Part shown: piece by piece, positions 1 through 10,483 of the stretch
How positions within the stretch are numbered: the stretch's first letter is position 1
Layout of the letters: each line of letters starts with the position of its first letter
DNA from: Muribaculaceae bacterium Isolate-104 (HZI)
GTDB taxonomy: Bacteria; Bacteroidota; Bacteroidia; Bacteroidales; Muribaculaceae
Assembly (NCBI GenBank): GCA_003762715.1
Contig: RIBJ01000038.1
Span: 22,462-86,461, forward strand
Direction: 5' to 3'
Length of the DNA: 64,000 nucleotides
Made by a program: the position numbers and the translations under genes
Notes under the pieces: generated by a model
Databases searched by the model: none
Told to the model about the DNA's origin: nothing
Seen by the model: the letters and a program-made list of their open reading frames with translations, nothing else

Positions 1-369
1 AGCTGTCTTACGCCCGACTCCCGGCAGTTTTAGCAGGGAGTCGATGTCTGACGGTACTTGAGAGGCAAAATCGCTTACCAGCATTTTTGCCATGCCAAGC
101 AGCGATTTTGCCTTGTTGTTCGGGTATGAAACCGATTTTATAAAATTGAAAATTTCGTTTTCGCTTGCCTGAGACATCGCTTCCGGGGTGGGAAACGCTT
201 CAAGAAGGGCTGGCGTAATCATGTTCACTCTCTTATCGGTGCACTGTGCTGACAGAATCACAGCAACAAGCAGCTCGAAAGGGTTGGAGTAGTTGAGTTC
301 CGTGCGGGGATCGGGCATGGTTTGTCTAAACCATTCGATAATTCCTTTATAGCGCTCTTCTACTGTCAT
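1..369 (-). CDS. nth: Endonuclease III, N-terminal part (cut by window edge)
   Basis: Base-excision-repair DNA glycosylase/AP lyase for oxidised pyrimidines. I translated the minus strand from the ATG at 369: 123 codons stay open to the edge. The protein shows the family motif LSAQCTDKRVN near residue 39 and, at the very edge, the helix-hairpin-helix LPGVGRKTA, whose Lys (residue 121) corresponds to the catalytic lysine. The catalytic Asp and the C-terminal [4Fe-4S] cysteines lie outside the window. It starts 14 bases after pheS ends, so the two are probably co-transcribed from the pheS promoter. The gene is truncated only by the window; nothing suggests it is broken. Confidence 0.93.
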   Translation of the reverse strand, partial: MTVEERYKGIIEWFRQTMPDPRTELNYSNPFELLVAVILSAQCTDKRVNMITPALLEAFPTPEAMSQASENEIFNFIKSVSYPNNKAKSLLGMAKMLVSDFASQVPSDIDSLLKLPGVGRKTA

Positions 370-383
370 CGGCAGGGGGTGTG

Positions 384-1406
384 TCAATGGGCGGATGTGA
401 ACTCTTCAAGGAAGCGTTTGTCGTTTTCAGAGAACATGCGCAGGTCTTTGACCTGATATTTGAGATTTGTAATACGTTCTATTCCCATGCCGAGTGCGAA
501 TCCGCTGTATTTGCTGCTGTCAATGCCGCAAGCATCAAGCACATTCGGGTCTACCATGCCGCAGCCAAGAATTTCAACCCAGCCGGTGTGTTTGCAGAAC
601 GAGCAGCCCTTGCCTCCGCATAGGTTGCAGGATATATCCATCTCCGCAGATGGCTCGGTAAACGGGAAATAGCTTGGTCTCAGTCGTATGCGAGTGTCCG
701 GACCGAACATCTCCTGAGCGAAATACATGAGGGTCTGTCTTAAATCCGCATATGACACATTTGTGTCAACATACAGTGCTTCGACCTGATGGAAGAAGCA
801 GTGGGCGCGGGCGGAAATAGCTTCGTTGCGATATACTCTGCCCGGGCAAATTATGCGGATTGGCGGTTGGGTGTGTTCCATTACGCGGGCCTGAACCGAG
901 GAGGTATGGGTTCTTAGAAGAACATCCGGATTTCTTCCGATAAAGAATGTGTCCTGCATGTCGCGGGCAGGATGATCTTCTGCGAAATTCAGTGCGGAAA
1001 AAACATGCCAGTCATCTTCTATCTCGGGACCTTCGGCAATAGTGAATCCGAGTCGTCCGAATATATCCGTAATTTCGTTTCTGACCAAAGTAATCGGGTG
1101 GCGCGAGCCGAGAGGCATCGGCGCTGCCGTGCGGGAAAGGTCTATTCCGGCAACGGATTCATCCGGAGCAACCGAAGCTGCCTCTTTCAGGGCATTGATT
1201 TTGTCGGCTGCAAGGTTTTTCAGTGCGTTAAGCGGTTGTCCGAGCGCTCTTTTCTGGTCGGAGTCCAGATTTTTGAAATCGTTGAAAAGAGCGGTAATCA
1301 CGCCTTTTTTTCCAAGATATTTAATGCGCAGTGCTTCAGCTGCCTGCGTGTCATGTGCTGTCAAAGAATTGATTTCCTCGGTGAGGTTGTTAATCAGATC
1401 AATCAT
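384..1406 (-). CDS. pheS: Phenylalanine-tRNA ligase alpha subunit
   Basis: Charges tRNA-Phe as part of the alpha2-beta2 enzyme. At 340 residues it has the usual PheS length. An N-terminal coiled-coil tRNA-binding arm (residues 1-85) is followed by the class II core: motif 2 region with RNEAISARAHCFFHQ, the Phe-pocket segment around FPFTEPSAEMD, and motif 3 GMGIERI near the C-terminus. Between these lies a Cys cluster, CNLCGGKGCSFC, that looks able to bind zinc. pheT is not adjacent, so the two subunit genes are apparently unlinked here. The gene is divergent from bioA across a 110-base region and is followed closely by nth. Confidence 0.97.
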   Translation of the reverse strand: MIDLINNLTEEINSLTAHDTQAAEALRIKYLGKKGVITALFNDFKNLDSDQKRALGQPLNALKNLAADKINALKEAASVAPDESVAGIDLSRTAAPMPLGSRHPITLVRNEITDIFGRLGFTIAEGPEIEDDWHVFSALNFAEDHPARDMQDTFFIGRNPDVLLRTHTSSVQARVMEHTQPPIRIICPGRVYRNEAISARAHCFFHQVEALYVDTNVSYADLRQTLMYFAQEMFGPDTRIRLRPSYFPFTEPSAEMDISCNLCGGKGCSFCKHTGWVEILGCGMVDPNVLDACGIDSSKYSGFALGMGIERITNLKYQVKDLRMFSENDKRFLEEFTSAH

Positions 1407-1431
1407 ACTCTGCTGTGGTTTATATCATGTG

Positions 1432-1439
1432 CAAAATTA
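1432..1439 (-). promoter_or_regulatory. Putative -7 box for pheS
   Basis: On the minus strand this reads TAATTTTG, a perfect match to the Bacteroidetes -7 consensus TAnnTTTG, 25 bases before the pheS ATG. A TTTG lies at 1454-1457, but the 14-base spacing is shorter than the usual 19-21, so only the -7 element is convincing. Confidence 0.5.
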
Positions 1440-1500
1440 ATAAAAAATATAGACAAAGACCGCTAAAGGTGTCAAATATTAGTAATTCTTAGAATTGTTG

Positions 1501-1508
1501 TAACTTTG
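1501..1508 (+). promoter_or_regulatory. Putative -7 box for the biotin operon
   Basis: TAACTTTG matches TAnnTTTG and ends eight bases before the bioA ATG. No good -33 TTG is seen at the expected distance. If it is used, the transcript would start within a few bases of the start codon. I see no obvious biotin-repressor palindrome in the 110-base pheS-bioA spacer. Confidence 0.5.
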
Positions 1509-1516
1509 CAGGCGCT

Positions 1517-2830
1517 ATGGTAAAAGAATATTTGAACACCGACGGTATCGCCGCGCTTTCTGACGCATGGGACAGAGAGCATCTTTGGCATCCATATACT
1601 TCTACAATCGATCCTTTGCCGACTTACAAGGTAAGCCATGCCGAAGGGGTAAGAATATATCTGACAGACGGAACTGAGCTCATAGACGGCATGTCGTCAT
1701 GGTGGGCTTGTATTCACGGCTATAATAATAAGGTGTTGAATGAGGCAGTCAGGAGCCAGCTGGGCAAAATGAGCCATGTGATGTTTGGCGGTCTCACTCA
1801 CGAACCGGCAATCGAGCTTGGTAAGCTTTTGCTCGAAATGGCGCCTCCGGGCATGAATAATGTTTTTTATGCAGACAGCGGTTCTGTTGCTGTAGAAGTG
1901 GCAATGAAGATGGCAGTACAGGCAATGATTGCGAAAAGCGGGTCGCATAAAAAGACAAATTTCGTAACAATCAGACGTGGCTACCACGGAGATACATGGA
2001 ATGCCATGAGCGTTTGTGACCCTGTTACCGGAATGCACGGAGCTTTTGGCAGCGCGTTGCCGATACGCTATTTTGTCGAGTGTCCTTCGGTAAAATATGG
2101 CGAGGAATGGAATCCTGCCGCTATGGATGAACTTGAAAAAACTCTTAAAGAACATAGCGATGACATAGCGGCTCTTATATTGGAGCCGGTGGTGCAGGGA
2201 GCCGGTGGCATGAGGTTTTATCATCCGCAGTATCTTGTCGAGGCGCGGCGTCTGTGTGACGAGTACGGCATATATCTTATCTTTGATGAAATAGCTACCG
2301 GCTTTTGGAGAACAGGCAAGATGTTCGCATGGGAACATGCCGGAGTGGCACCGGATATAATGTGCATAGGCAAAGGTCTTACTGCCGGATACATGACCAT
2401 GAGCGCGGTTTTGACAACCAAGGATGTGGCAGATACAATTTCGCGAGGAGAAGCCGGGGTGCTCATGCACGGGCCGACATTCATGGGCAATCCGTTGTCG
2501 TGTGCCGTAGCTGTGGCTTCTATAAAGCTGCTCAAATCGCAGGACATGGCGGCGAGGCTTTCGCATATTGAATCAGTCATAAAGCGATATATGGCACCGG
2601 CGGCAACGATGCCGGGAGTCGCAGAAGTGCGGGTTCTTGGCAGTATAGGAGTGATAGAGATGCTGCATACGGTAGATGTGGGCAAGTTTCAGCGAATATG
2701 TGTAGAGAATGGCATTTGGGTCAGACCTTTCGGTAAAAACGTGTATATAATGCCTCCTTATATCATGTCGGACGAAGACCTTGTGCGTCTTATATACTCA
2801 ACATTGAAGATTGTAAGATGTATCGCATAA
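1517..2830 (+). CDS. bioA: Adenosylmethionine-8-amino-7-oxononanoate aminotransferase
   Basis: PLP enzyme that makes 7,8-diaminopelargonate in biotin synthesis, with SAM as the usual amino donor. At 437 residues it is typical of fold-type I class III aminotransferases. WHPYTST near residue 24, the [10 protein letters not shown] segment, [12 protein letters not shown] (Asp257 contacts the PLP ring nitrogen) and the Schiff-base Lys286 in IGKGLTAG are all present. The W-H-P-Y-T signature is characteristic of BioA rather than other class III enzymes. Its end overlaps the bioF start by 13 bases, which suggests translational coupling. Confidence 0.97.
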   Translation: MVKEYLNTDGIAALSDAWDREHLWHPYTSTIDPLPTYKVSHAEGVRIYLTDGTELIDGMSSWWACIHGYNNKVLNEAVRSQLGKMSHVMFGGLTHEPAIELGKLLLEMAPPGMNNVFYADSGSVAVEVAMKMAVQAMIAKSGSHKKTNFVTIRRGYHGDTWNAMSVCDPVTGMHGAFGSALPIRYFVECPSVKYGEEWNPAAMDELEKTLKEHSDDIAALILEPVVQGAGGMRFYHPQYLVEARRLCDEYGIYLIFDEIATGFWRTGKMFAWEHAGVAPDIMCIGKGLTAGYMTMSAVLTTKDVADTISRGEAGVLMHGPTFMGNPLSCAVAVASIKLLKSQDMAARLSHIESVIKRYMAPAATMPGVAEVRVLGSIGVIEMLHTVDVGKFQRICVENGIWVRPFGKNVYIMPPYIMSDEDLVRLIYSTLKIVRCIA

Positions 2831-3942
2831 AAAAAGAGCTGGACAAGCTCGGAGCGCAGGGAAACCGGCGGTATATACCTTCGGGAGGGTCTGAATTGAT
2901 AGACTTTTCCACTAATGATTATTTGGGAATAGGCGAGGATGTCGCCTTGCGCCGGTCGTTTATGGCGCAGCCGGAAATAGAGCGGCTTTCCTTTACATCA
3001 AGTGCGTCGCGATTGCTTGCGTCGCATCAGAATGAGTATTTGGCACTTGAAGCCCTGCTTGCGGGGCTATATGGTCGTCCGTGCCTGTTGTTTAACAGTG
3101 GCTATCATGCGAATACGGGGCTGATTTCGGCTCTTGCAGACAAGGATACGCTTATTGTCGCGGACAAACTCGTGCATGCGAGCATTATAGACGGCTATAA
3201 GCTTGGCGATGCCGAGCTTGCACGCTTCCGTCACAATGACATAAATCATCTTGAACGAATATTGTCGGCGAAAGCCGGGAGTTTCAGCCGCGTGCTGATA
3301 GTTGTGGAATCGGTCTACAGTATGGACGGCGACATAGCTCCTTTAGAGGACCTTGCCGCTATCAAACGCCGTTACTCCAATGCAATGCTTTATGTTGACG
3401 AGGCGCATGCTTTTGGCGCAATGGGCGAGCGGGGGCTCGGACTGGTGGCTGACAGCCCTATTGCAGCAGATGTGGATATTCTCGTAGGCACATTTGGCAA
3501 GGCTGCCGCATCGCAGGGAGCATTTGCTGTAATGGATGAATGCCTGAAAGACTATGCTATAAACCGCGCCCGCAGTTTTATATTTTCCACAGCCATACCT
3601 CCGGTAAATTGTGCCTGGACAAGATTTATAGTAGAGAAAATCCCTGATATGAATGGTGCCAGGAAGCATCTGAAACTATTGTCACAAAGGCTATATGACA
3701 GCCTGAAGGAGGATGTTGGAAACTCAGTGGCGACTCCGACTCACATATTGCCGGTGATTATAGGTGATGCCAGACGGGTTGTGCAGATTTCTCGGGATTT
3801 GCTTGAAAGAGGAGTAAAGGTTCTGCCGATTAGAACTCCGACAGTTCCACCGCACACCGAACGGTTGCGAATCAGCCTGTCGGCAAAAATGCGATTCTCC
3901 TATGTGGATTTGCTGTCAGCTGTATTAAATTCATTGCTATGA
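2818..3942 (+). CDS. bioF: 8-amino-7-oxononanoate synthase
   Basis: Condenses pimeloyl-ACP (or pimeloyl-CoA) with L-alanine, the step before BioA. The 374-residue alpha-oxoamine synthase fold has [16 protein letters not shown] (residues 191-206) and the PLP Lys228 in [13 protein letters not shown]. Related family members (2-amino-3-ketobutyrate ligase, serine palmitoyltransferase) are less likely because the gene sits between bioA and bioG-bioC and overlaps both (13 and 4 bases). Confidence 0.94.
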   Translation: MYRIKKELDKLGAQGNRRYIPSGGSELIDFSTNDYLGIGEDVALRRSFMAQPEIERLSFTSSASRLLASHQNEYLALEALLAGLYGRPCLLFNSGYHANTGLISALADKDTLIVADKLVHASIIDGYKLGDAELARFRHNDINHLERILSAKAGSFSRVLIVVESVYSMDGDIAPLEDLAAIKRRYSNAMLYVDEAHAFGAMGERGLGLVADSPIAADVDILVGTFGKAAASQGAFAVMDECLKDYAINRARSFIFSTAIPPVNCAWTRFIVEKIPDMNGARKHLKLLSQRLYDSLKEDVGNSVATPTHILPVIIGDARRVVQISRDLLERGVKVLPIRTPTVPPHTERLRISLSAKMRFSYVDLLSAVLNSLL

Positions 3943-5294
3943 TTTGCGAATTTATATCTCGATCGGAATCCAAAAGGCTGATAATGCTTTTTGCCGGCTG
4001 GGCTATGGACGGCAATATTTTCGACGGACTCAGTCATGACGGCTATGATATGCTTGCGGTGTGGGATTACAATGACGAGTGTCTGGAAGCGGATTTAAGC
4101 GGCTACGATGAAATATGCATACTGGCATGGAGCTACGGAGTGTATTTTGCGGGCAGATTCATAGAGAAAAACAAATCATTGCCGTTCACTGCAAAAGTAG
4201 CGGTTAACGGTACGATGTGTCCGATCGATTCTACGTACGGTATTACGCCGGAGATTTTCAATGCAACAATTGCCGCGCTGAGTCCAAACAGTCTGTTGAA
4301 ATTTTATAGGCGTATGTGCGGTGGAGCCGAGCGCTATTGCCAGATAGCGCAAAAATTGCAGAACCGCCCGTTTGAGTCTGTGAAATCCGAGCTTGAAAAT
4401 ATCCGGAACACATATGTTGCAGACGGAATGCCTGAAGCAGATTGGGACTACGCTTTTGTTTCGCGCAATGACCTTATATATCCGCCGCAGGCTCAATTGG
4501 CCTTCTGGAGAAATAAAGTTGAAATCATTGAAATAGAATGTCACCATTATCCGGACTTTAAAAGAATTGTCAGCAGGGCGTTCATACTGAAAGGCGGGGT
4601 GGTTGAGGCATTCAGCCGTTCAGCTGATACATATGAAGAGAATGCTCAAGCTCAATATGTTGTAGCGCAGACGCTTGCTGATAAAATTGCAGGTTGTGGC
4701 AGGTTGCGGGGCACGGTATGGGAAATAGGACCCGGTTCAGGATTTCTTAGCCGTCGCATTGCCGAAGATTCCGGTATTTCCGAGCTGACCTTGATAGATG
4801 TGTCTCCAATCAGTGACAATCTGCCGGGCGAGCATGTGATAGCCGATGCCGAGACAATGATAATCAATCAGGCATCGGAGAGCGTCGATGCCATTGTGTC
4901 ATCATCGGCGGTGCAGTGGTTTAATTCGTTAAAGACATTCTTTTGTCAGGCTCACCGCGTGCTTGCTCCCGGAGGTCTGCTCGCAGTAGCAGTGTACGGC
5001 AACAGAACATTTAATGAGCTTGAAGGGTTGGTGTCTCCGTCAAGAGTCTTTACCACAACCGCATTGAAGCGCTATGTGGAGCCGCTGTTTGATATTCTGG
5101 ACATAGAAGAGACCGCAATAAATCAGAAGTTTAACTCGCCTATGGAAGTGCTCAGACACTTCAGGCTTACCGGAGTGGCACCCGCAGCCACGTCCATGGA
5201 ATCGGTGGCTGTCGCCAAACAAGTTGTGCGAAACAATGTTACAACTTTGACATACAACCCTATATTCCTTTTGCTTACAAAGAAAAAATTGTAA
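3939..5294 (+). CDS. BioG-BioC fusion: pimeloyl-ACP methyl ester esterase + malonyl-ACP O-methyltransferase
   Basis: One 451-residue protein carries both ends of the pimelate-disguise pathway. Residues 1-215 are a BioG/DUF452 alpha/beta hydrolase with the nucleophile Ser65 in ILAWSYGVYF and a late His in ECHHYPDF. From about residue 220 a BioC-type SAM methyltransferase begins, with VVEAFSRSADTYEENA as the usual BioC N-terminus, then the SAM-binding loop WEIGPGSGFL and the later VSSSAVQWF. BioC methylates malonyl-ACP to start the chain and BioG removes the methyl from pimeloyl-ACP. The start overlaps bioF by four bases (ATGA). Such fusions are known in Bacteroidetes. No bioD follows, so dethiobiotin synthetase must be encoded elsewhere. 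Confidence 0.9.
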   Translation: MICEFISRSESKRLIMLFAGWAMDGNIFDGLSHDGYDMLAVWDYNDECLEADLSGYDEICILAWSYGVYFAGRFIEKNKSLPFTAKVAVNGTMCPIDSTYGITPEIFNATIAALSPNSLLKFYRRMCGGAERYCQIAQKLQNRPFESVKSELENIRNTYVADGMPEADWDYAFVSRNDLIYPPQAQLAFWRNKVEIIEIECHHYPDFKRIVSRAFILKGGVVEAFSRSADTYEENAQAQYVVAQTLADKIAGCGRLRGTVWEIGPGSGFLSRRIAEDSGISELTLIDVSPISDNLPGEHVIADAETMIINQASESVDAIVSSSAVQWFNSLKTFFCQAHRVLAPGGLLAVAVYGNRTFNELEGLVSPSRVFTTTALKRYVEPLFDILDIEETAINQKFNSPMEVLRHFRLTGVAPAATSMESVAVAKQVVRNNVTTLTYNPIFLLLTKKKL

Positions 5295-5299
5295 TTTTG
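5271..5299 (+). promoter_or_regulatory. Promoter inside the 3' end of bioG-bioC, for lptF/G-ribBA
   Basis: TTG at 5271-5273 (within TTTTG), an 18-base spacer and TAATTTTG at 5292-5299 give a good Bacteroidetes promoter. The -7 box contains the bioG-bioC stop codon. It would let the lptF/G-ribBA group be transcribed independently of biotin control. Confidence 0.65.
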
Positions 5300-5331
5300 T
5301 AGTTTGTTAGCACTATAGGCATCGTAAAGAA

Positions 5332-7254
5332 ATGACATTCAGAATAAAGACCCTATACAAGTTCATGCTGAGCAGCTTTGTGCCGCTGTTTGCCATGACA
5401 TTCTTTATTTGTCTGTTTATTGTGCTCATGCAGTTTTTGTGGCGCTATATAGACGACCTTGTGGGAAAGGGTCTAAGCGTTGATGTTGTCGCCGAACTGT
5501 TTTTCTATGCGGCACTGTCACTGGTTCCGATGGCTCTGCCGCTGGCAATACTTCTGGCTTCGCTCATGACATTCGGAAATTTGGGTGAGCGGTTTGAACT
5601 GACTGCAATGAAAGCCTCCGGAGTGTCGCTGATAAAATCCATGCGCCCGCTGACCGCATTGCTGATTTTGATAGCAATCGGTGCGTTCTTTTTCCAGAAC
5701 AATGTTTTGCCTGTGGCGCAGACAAAAATGTTTACACTGCTTTTTTCCGTAAAGCAGAAATCGCCGGAACTTGAAATACCCGAAGGCGTATTCTACGACC
5801 AGATTCCGGGATACAATCTGTTTGTACAGTCTAAGAACCGCGATAACGGAACATTGTACGACCTAATGATTTATGATTACAGCAAGGGCTTTGAGAACGC
5901 GGGAGTAATACTTGCGGATTCAGGAACTTTGGCTATGACAGAGGATAAGACCCACCTTGTGCTGAATCTATACAACGGAGAGTCATTTGACAATCTCAAG
6001 GAGGCGGCTACTGCAACGGCAAATGTACCGTATCGCCGTGAATCTTTTCTGGATAAAAGAATATATCTGAAATTTGATGCCAACTTCAACCGTATGGAGG
6101 AGGATGGAATGCGCAACCAGTATGTCGGCAAGAACATAGCTGAGTTGAAACAGACCATTGATTCGGTCAACCTAAGAGTTGACAGCGTTGGCAGCAGCTA
6201 TGCACGTCTTGTGGCGGACCGCCAGTATCTTAATGTAGGCAACTATAAAGTGATTCTTGACAATGAAGGCAAGAAGCATAGAGTGCCGAATGTGGTGGAT
6301 ATGAAAAGTCCTGTAAATGTGGACTCTGTGTTCCGGGGAAAATCATCGGCAGATAAGCTGAATTATCTGGACAAGGCGCTGAATCAGCTGAGGAGGCAGA
6401 AACAGGACTATGAATTCAAGGGACTGACTCTCGCTGATGACAGAAAGACAATAATAAGACACGGTATAGAGATGCATAAGAAATTTACTCTTTCAATAGC
6501 ATGTCTTGTGTTCTTTTTTATAGGAGCCCCCCTTGGGGCTATCATACGCAAGGGCGGTCTCGGCATGCCCCTTGTTATATCGGTGTTGCTGTTTATTGTC
6601 TATTACATTATCGACAACACAGGAAATAAAATGGCGCGTGACGCCCGCATAGAGGTGTGGGAAGGCATGTGGATGAGTACAGCTATTTTGCTGCCGTTGG
6701 GGATATTTGTGACTTATAAGGCTGTAAACGACTCAGCGGTATTCAACAAGGACGCATATCTTAACTTCTTCAGAAAACTTACAGGTCGCAATCAGGTGCG
6801 TCATGTGGAAATGAAAGAAGTGATAATAGAGGAGGTTGTCGACAGCGAGGCTTTGGCTAAACTCGCAAATCTGGATAAGGAAGCCGGCAGTTTCCTTGAT
6901 TCCTTTCCGGCGAGAATCGGCTATTTTGAGTATTGGCAGAAAGGCTGTGATATAGAGCGGCTCCACTCTCTGGCAAAGACGGAAGAGCTGACGGTAGACT
7001 ATCTGTCCAATTCAAGAGACAAACTCGTTATAAACAAACTGATGGATTTGCCGATCTTGCGTAGCCTCTGGCTTTACCGTCCGGCTCCCAAAAAGTGGAT
7101 AGGATGTATTGCGATTGCTGTATTTCCCATTGGATTGACATGCTATTTGATTGGCGCAAAGGCTTTACGCTCTCTTCGTAAAGAAGTGGAGACTATAATA
7201 AAAGTTGATAAGGAATTGACAACATTGATTAATAGAAACAAAAATACGATATGA
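5332..7254 (+). CDS. LptF/LptG family permease (YjgP/YjgQ)
   Basis: Inner-membrane subunit of the Lpt machine that extracts lipopolysaccharide for transport to the outer membrane. Three hydrophobic helices span residues 10-125, a long soluble periplasmic part follows (about 130-380), and three helices come after it, beginning with [20 protein letters not shown]; a last one lies near the C-terminus (about 595-615). At 640 residues it is much longer than the roughly 360 of E. coli LptF or LptG. The extra length is in the soluble segment and in a C-terminal region of about 150 residues. The four-base overlap with ribBA is ATGA-type. Whether this copy plays the F or the G role cannot be decided from the sequence. 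Confidence 0.9.
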   Translation: MTFRIKTLYKFMLSSFVPLFAMTFFICLFIVLMQFLWRYIDDLVGKGLSVDVVAELFFYAALSLVPMALPLAILLASLMTFGNLGERFELTAMKASGVSLIKSMRPLTALLILIAIGAFFFQNNVLPVAQTKMFTLLFSVKQKSPELEIPEGVFYDQIPGYNLFVQSKNRDNGTLYDLMIYDYSKGFENAGVILADSGTLAMTEDKTHLVLNLYNGESFDNLKEAATATANVPYRRESFLDKRIYLKFDANFNRMEEDGMRNQYVGKNIAELKQTIDSVNLRVDSVGSSYARLVADRQYLNVGNYKVILDNEGKKHRVPNVVDMKSPVNVDSVFRGKSSADKLNYLDKALNQLRRQKQDYEFKGLTLADDRKTIIRHGIEMHKKFTLSIACLVFFFIGAPLGAIIRKGGLGMPLVISVLLFIVYYIIDNTGNKMARDARIEVWEGMWMSTAILLPLGIFVTYKAVNDSAVFNKDAYLNFFRKLTGRNQVRHVEMKEVIIEEVVDSEALAKLANLDKEAGSFLDSFPARIGYFEYWQKGCDIERLHSLAKTEELTVDYLSNSRDKLVINKLMDLPILRSLWLYRPAPKKWIGCIAIAVFPIGLTCYLIGAKALRSLRKEVETIIKVDKELTTLINRNKNTI

Positions 7255-8474
7255 CTGACAACAAAGCAATAAAATTAGACAGCATAGAAGAGGCTATTGC
7301 AGATTTCCGTGAAGGCAAGTTTGTCATTGTGGTAGATGACGAAGACCGGGAAAATGAGGGTGACCTTATTATGGCTGCGGAAAAAGTAACAACCGAACAT
7401 GTCAATTTTATGGTGACCAATGCCCGAGGCGAACTTTGCGCTCCTCTGACAATATCAAGATGCCGGGAACTCCGGCTTGAGCATCAGGTGCAGGACAATA
7501 CCTCAATGCTTGGAACACCGTTTACTGTCACGGTAGACAAACTCGAAGGCTGCTCCACAGGTGTGTCTGCGGCAGACAGAGCCGCCACAATCCGGGCCCT
7601 TGCCGATCCGGCGTCTGTACCGTCAACATTCGGGCGCCCCGGGCATGTGCACCCCCTGTATGCTCAGGACGAAGGTGTGCTGCGTAGACCCGGGCACACA
7701 GAGGCCGGTATTGATTTGGCTCGTTTGTCCGGGCTGTATCCGGCGGCAACGCTGATTGAAATACTTAACGAGGACGGTACTATGGCGCGTTTGCCCCAAC
7801 TGCGTAAAAAGGCTGATGAATGGGGACTCAAACTGGTGTCAATACGCGACCTTATAGCATACCGGCTCAGAACAGAATCGACTGTGGAAGAAGGCGTGGA
7901 GGTAGATATGCCCACCTCGTACGGACACTTCAGGCTGATACCTTTCAGAGACAAGATTTCCGGTCTGGAACATATTGCGCTGATAAAAGGTGATGTCGCG
8001 AATGGAGAGCCGGTGCTTGTGCGAGTGCATTCCTCTTGTGCGACAGGCGACATTTTCGGCTCGCAGCGATGTGACTGTGGTGATCAGCTGCATAAAGCCA
8101 TGGAAATGGTAGAGAAAGAGGGCAGAGGAGTTGTGCTGTATCTGAGCCAGGAAGGTCGAGGTATCGGTCTTATGGACAAAATACGGGCTTACAAACTACA
8201 GGAAGAGGGGCTTGACACAGTAGATGCCAATCTGCACCTGGGTCACCGCGCTGATGAAAGAGACTACGGAGTGGGTGCACAGATACTTCACAAACTTGGC
8301 GTGAGAGAAATGAAGCTGATGACTAACAATCCCGTTAAACGCATAGGGCTTGAGGGATATGGACTGAAAGTTGTGGAGAATGTGCCCATAGAAGTATCTC
8401 CTAATGTGTACAACCGATTCTATATGCATACTAAAAAGGAGCGGATGGGACATATCCTTGATCAAGTAGACTGA
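7251..8474 (+). CDS. ribBA: Bifunctional 3,4-dihydroxy-2-butanone-4-phosphate synthase / GTP cyclohydrolase II
   Basis: Supplies both precursors of riboflavin. The RibB half (residues 1-200) has the acidic metal site [11 protein letters not shown], and [10 protein letters not shown] and RRPGHTEAG. The RibA half has the zinc site in [18 protein letters not shown], the Arg-rich SQEGRGIGL loop and [13 protein letters not shown] near the end. Both active sites look complete, so true bifunctionality is likely. At 407 residues it is a standard RibBA length. There is no FMN riboswitch ahead of it: the start overlaps the LptF/G stop, so expression is tied to that gene. Confidence 0.96.
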   Translation: MTDNKAIKLDSIEEAIADFREGKFVIVVDDEDRENEGDLIMAAEKVTTEHVNFMVTNARGELCAPLTISRCRELRLEHQVQDNTSMLGTPFTVTVDKLEGCSTGVSAADRAATIRALADPASVPSTFGRPGHVHPLYAQDEGVLRRPGHTEAGIDLARLSGLYPAATLIEILNEDGTMARLPQLRKKADEWGLKLVSIRDLIAYRLRTESTVEEGVEVDMPTSYGHFRLIPFRDKISGLEHIALIKGDVANGEPVLVRVHSSCATGDIFGSQRCDCGDQLHKAMEMVEKEGRGVVLYLSQEGRGIGLMDKIRAYKLQEEGLDTVDANLHLGHRADERDYGVGAQILHKLGVREMKLMTNNPVKRIGLEGYGLKVVENVPIEVSPNVYNRFYMHTKKERMGHILDQVD

Positions 8475-8491
8475 AAACAGCACAATCAAAA

Positions 8492-10462
8492 ATGCGAAAT
8501 ATAGTAGTAAAAGCTGTATTCATAATATTGGCGGGTCTGCTGTCATCATGTGCTTCATCGGCACCGGATGAGTCGGAAGCCGTAAATAATGTGCTTGACA
8601 AGGCCGGTCACAACCGCGGAGAACTTGAAAAAGTACTCCGCCACTATTCTGATGACTCATTGAAACTTGCCGCCGCGCGATGGCTTATTGTCAATATGCC
8701 TGGGCATTACAGCTTTGACGGACCGCAGGTTGATATGCTTGATTCTATATTTCGTCCTCTAAAGAGCTATGCGGTAAATTTTTCGCTTGATCCGGAAGTA
8801 GTCGAACGTTGGAATTCACAATCGTTTGCTGATTTTACAAGAAAAGACCATGTCAGGTACATAAAAGCGGATATGCTGATCAGGAATATTGACATGGCAT
8901 TTCAGGAATGGCAAAACCGGAAGTGGAACCATAATCTTACTTTTGACGAATTTTGCGAACTGCTGCTGCCGTATACTCTCGGCGATGCAAGGTTATCTGA
9001 CTGGAGAACAGAATATGCCTCGCACTACAGACCAAAACTTGATTCAGCTTATTCAGGAGACGATGTTGTGGAGGCGGCCTCGGTATTGTTACGCATAATT
9101 CAGTCTGAGGGTTGGATATATAATGCCCAGCTAATAACTCCACACCTTGACCCCTCGCTTCTGCTGGATGTCAGAATCGGGTATAACAGAGATTTTATTG
9201 ACATGCTCGTATATGCAATGAGAGCATGTGGCATACCGGTGGCTATAGATCAGTTGCTGATTTCTCCGGACAACAAAAACAGTCACAAATGGATTGTAGT
9301 CAAGGATGACGAGACCGGACGATATATACCGTTTGGAGTCGATTCTATGGAACCAAACCGCAATATTCACCCTCATGACGGGCGCAAAAAAGGGAAAGTC
9401 TACAGAACAACCTATGCCCGTCAGAATGACCATATCAAGCAGTTTGAAAATATCCGGTCACTGCCGCTTAGGGTAGTCAATCCCAATATTATAGACGTAT
9501 CTACCGAGTACTTTGAACCGGATAGCGTTAAAATACATGCTGATTCACAGGGCGAAGACGTGTATCTCGCATTGCCGGTGATGGACGAGTGGCGTCCGAT
9601 AGATGCCGGTAGAAAAGAAGGCGATTCAGTAACATTCTATAATTATGAGGCAGGAGTGTATTATGTTCCGGTGATACCGAAAGACAATCTGTTTTATCCT
9701 TGCGGTTATCCCTTTTTCAAGTCCGGCAACGGGCAAAACATTGTTTTAGAACCGAACGTCAACAAAAAAGTCCGCATAAAAATGACGAGGCTCATGCCCA
9801 TGCGACCGATAACATTGTCAAGAATCATATCCGATATGGTTGGAGTTGTCATAGAGGCGGATACAAATGAGGATTTCAGCAATCCGGATACTATTCTTGT
9901 GGTCAGAGACACTATTGTGGACAGACGTCACAGGTATGCTATACCATACCCTAACAAAACATACGGCTATATACGGTATACAGCGGCTCCGGGACAACAG
10001 GTGTCGCTGGCAGAACTGGAATTTTATGCGGATAAAGCGGAAACCATGAATATTTCGTATACAGTTCCGGATCCGGTAGTTGAAAGGTCCGGCCCGCAAT
10101 ATCTGTATGATAAGAATTATGAATCAAGGTTTACAATTCCGGTTTCCGATGCTTCGTTTATAATGAAGCTGTCACGTCCGACACAGATAAAGTCAATGAG
10201 ACTGACAGCCCGAAATGACGGCTATTTCGCAGTTCCGGGCAATGAATACAGGCTGTATTACCTTGACGGAGCAAACGGCTGGATAAATACAGGCGATTCC
10301 TGCATGGCAGATAAGGAGGGCACTTTGAGTTTTCTTGTACCGGAAAACGCCCTGTTAAAATTGCGTGATATAACTGATGGTCTTGACTATCAGGTGTTCA
10401 CAGTGCAAAAAGGAAAGGCTTGCTATGCAATAGACCTCGGATTCTATAATTTGGTAAAATAA
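8492..10462 (+). CDS. Lipoprotein with a transglutaminase-like domain lacking its catalytic Cys
   Basis: Signal peptide ends in a lipobox LLSSC with Cys20, so it is a lipoprotein, probably periplasm- or surface-facing. Residues 190-300 look like the transglutaminase/protease-like domain common in Bacteroides lipoproteins: GYNRDFIDMLVYAMRACGIP (230-249) aligns without gaps to the family pattern GxCxDxxxxxxxxxRxxGIP, followed by a His (265, SHKWIVV) and an Asp (284, PFGVDSM) where the triad would be. The Cys position is Asn232, so Cys-type catalysis should be lost. The C-terminal 350 residues are beta-rich, with a discoidin-like feel around 490-620. It sits 17 bases after ribBA. A binding or scaffold role is possible; the substrate is unknown. 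Confidence 0.65.
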   Translation: MRNIVVKAVFIILAGLLSSCASSAPDESEAVNNVLDKAGHNRGELEKVLRHYSDDSLKLAAARWLIVNMPGHYSFDGPQVDMLDSIFRPLKSYAVNFSLDPEVVERWNSQSFADFTRKDHVRYIKADMLIRNIDMAFQEWQNRKWNHNLTFDEFCELLLPYTLGDARLSDWRTEYASHYRPKLDSAYSGDDVVEAASVLLRIIQSEGWIYNAQLITPHLDPSLLLDVRIGYNRDFIDMLVYAMRACGIPVAIDQLLISPDNKNSHKWIVVKDDETGRYIPFGVDSMEPNRNIHPHDGRKKGKVYRTTYARQNDHIKQFENIRSLPLRVVNPNIIDVSTEYFEPDSVKIHADSQGEDVYLALPVMDEWRPIDAGRKEGDSVTFYNYEAGVYYVPVIPKDNLFYPCGYPFFKSGNGQNIVLEPNVNKKVRIKMTRLMPMRPITLSRIISDMVGVVIEADTNEDFSNPDTILVVRDTIVDRRHRYAIPYPNKTYGYIRYTAAPGQQVSLAELEFYADKAETMNISYTVPDPVVERSGPQYLYDKNYESRFTIPVSDASFIMKLSRPTQIKSMRLTARNDGYFAVPGNEYRLYYLDGANGWINTGDSCMADKEGTLSFLVPENALLKLRDITDGLDYQVFTVQKGKACYAIDLGFYNLVK

Positions 10463-10483
10463 GAAACAACACAGGCAAATCTA

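Noticed and set aside
1697..2566. 289-codon minus-strand frame inside bioA
   Set aside because: Antisense of a fully recognisable BioA; the translation is Arg/His/Cys-rich with no domain signal.
7180..7260. FMN riboswitch ahead of ribBA
   Set aside because: ribBA overlaps the LptF/G stop by four bases, leaving no room for the RNA fold, and no RFN-type motif is seen.
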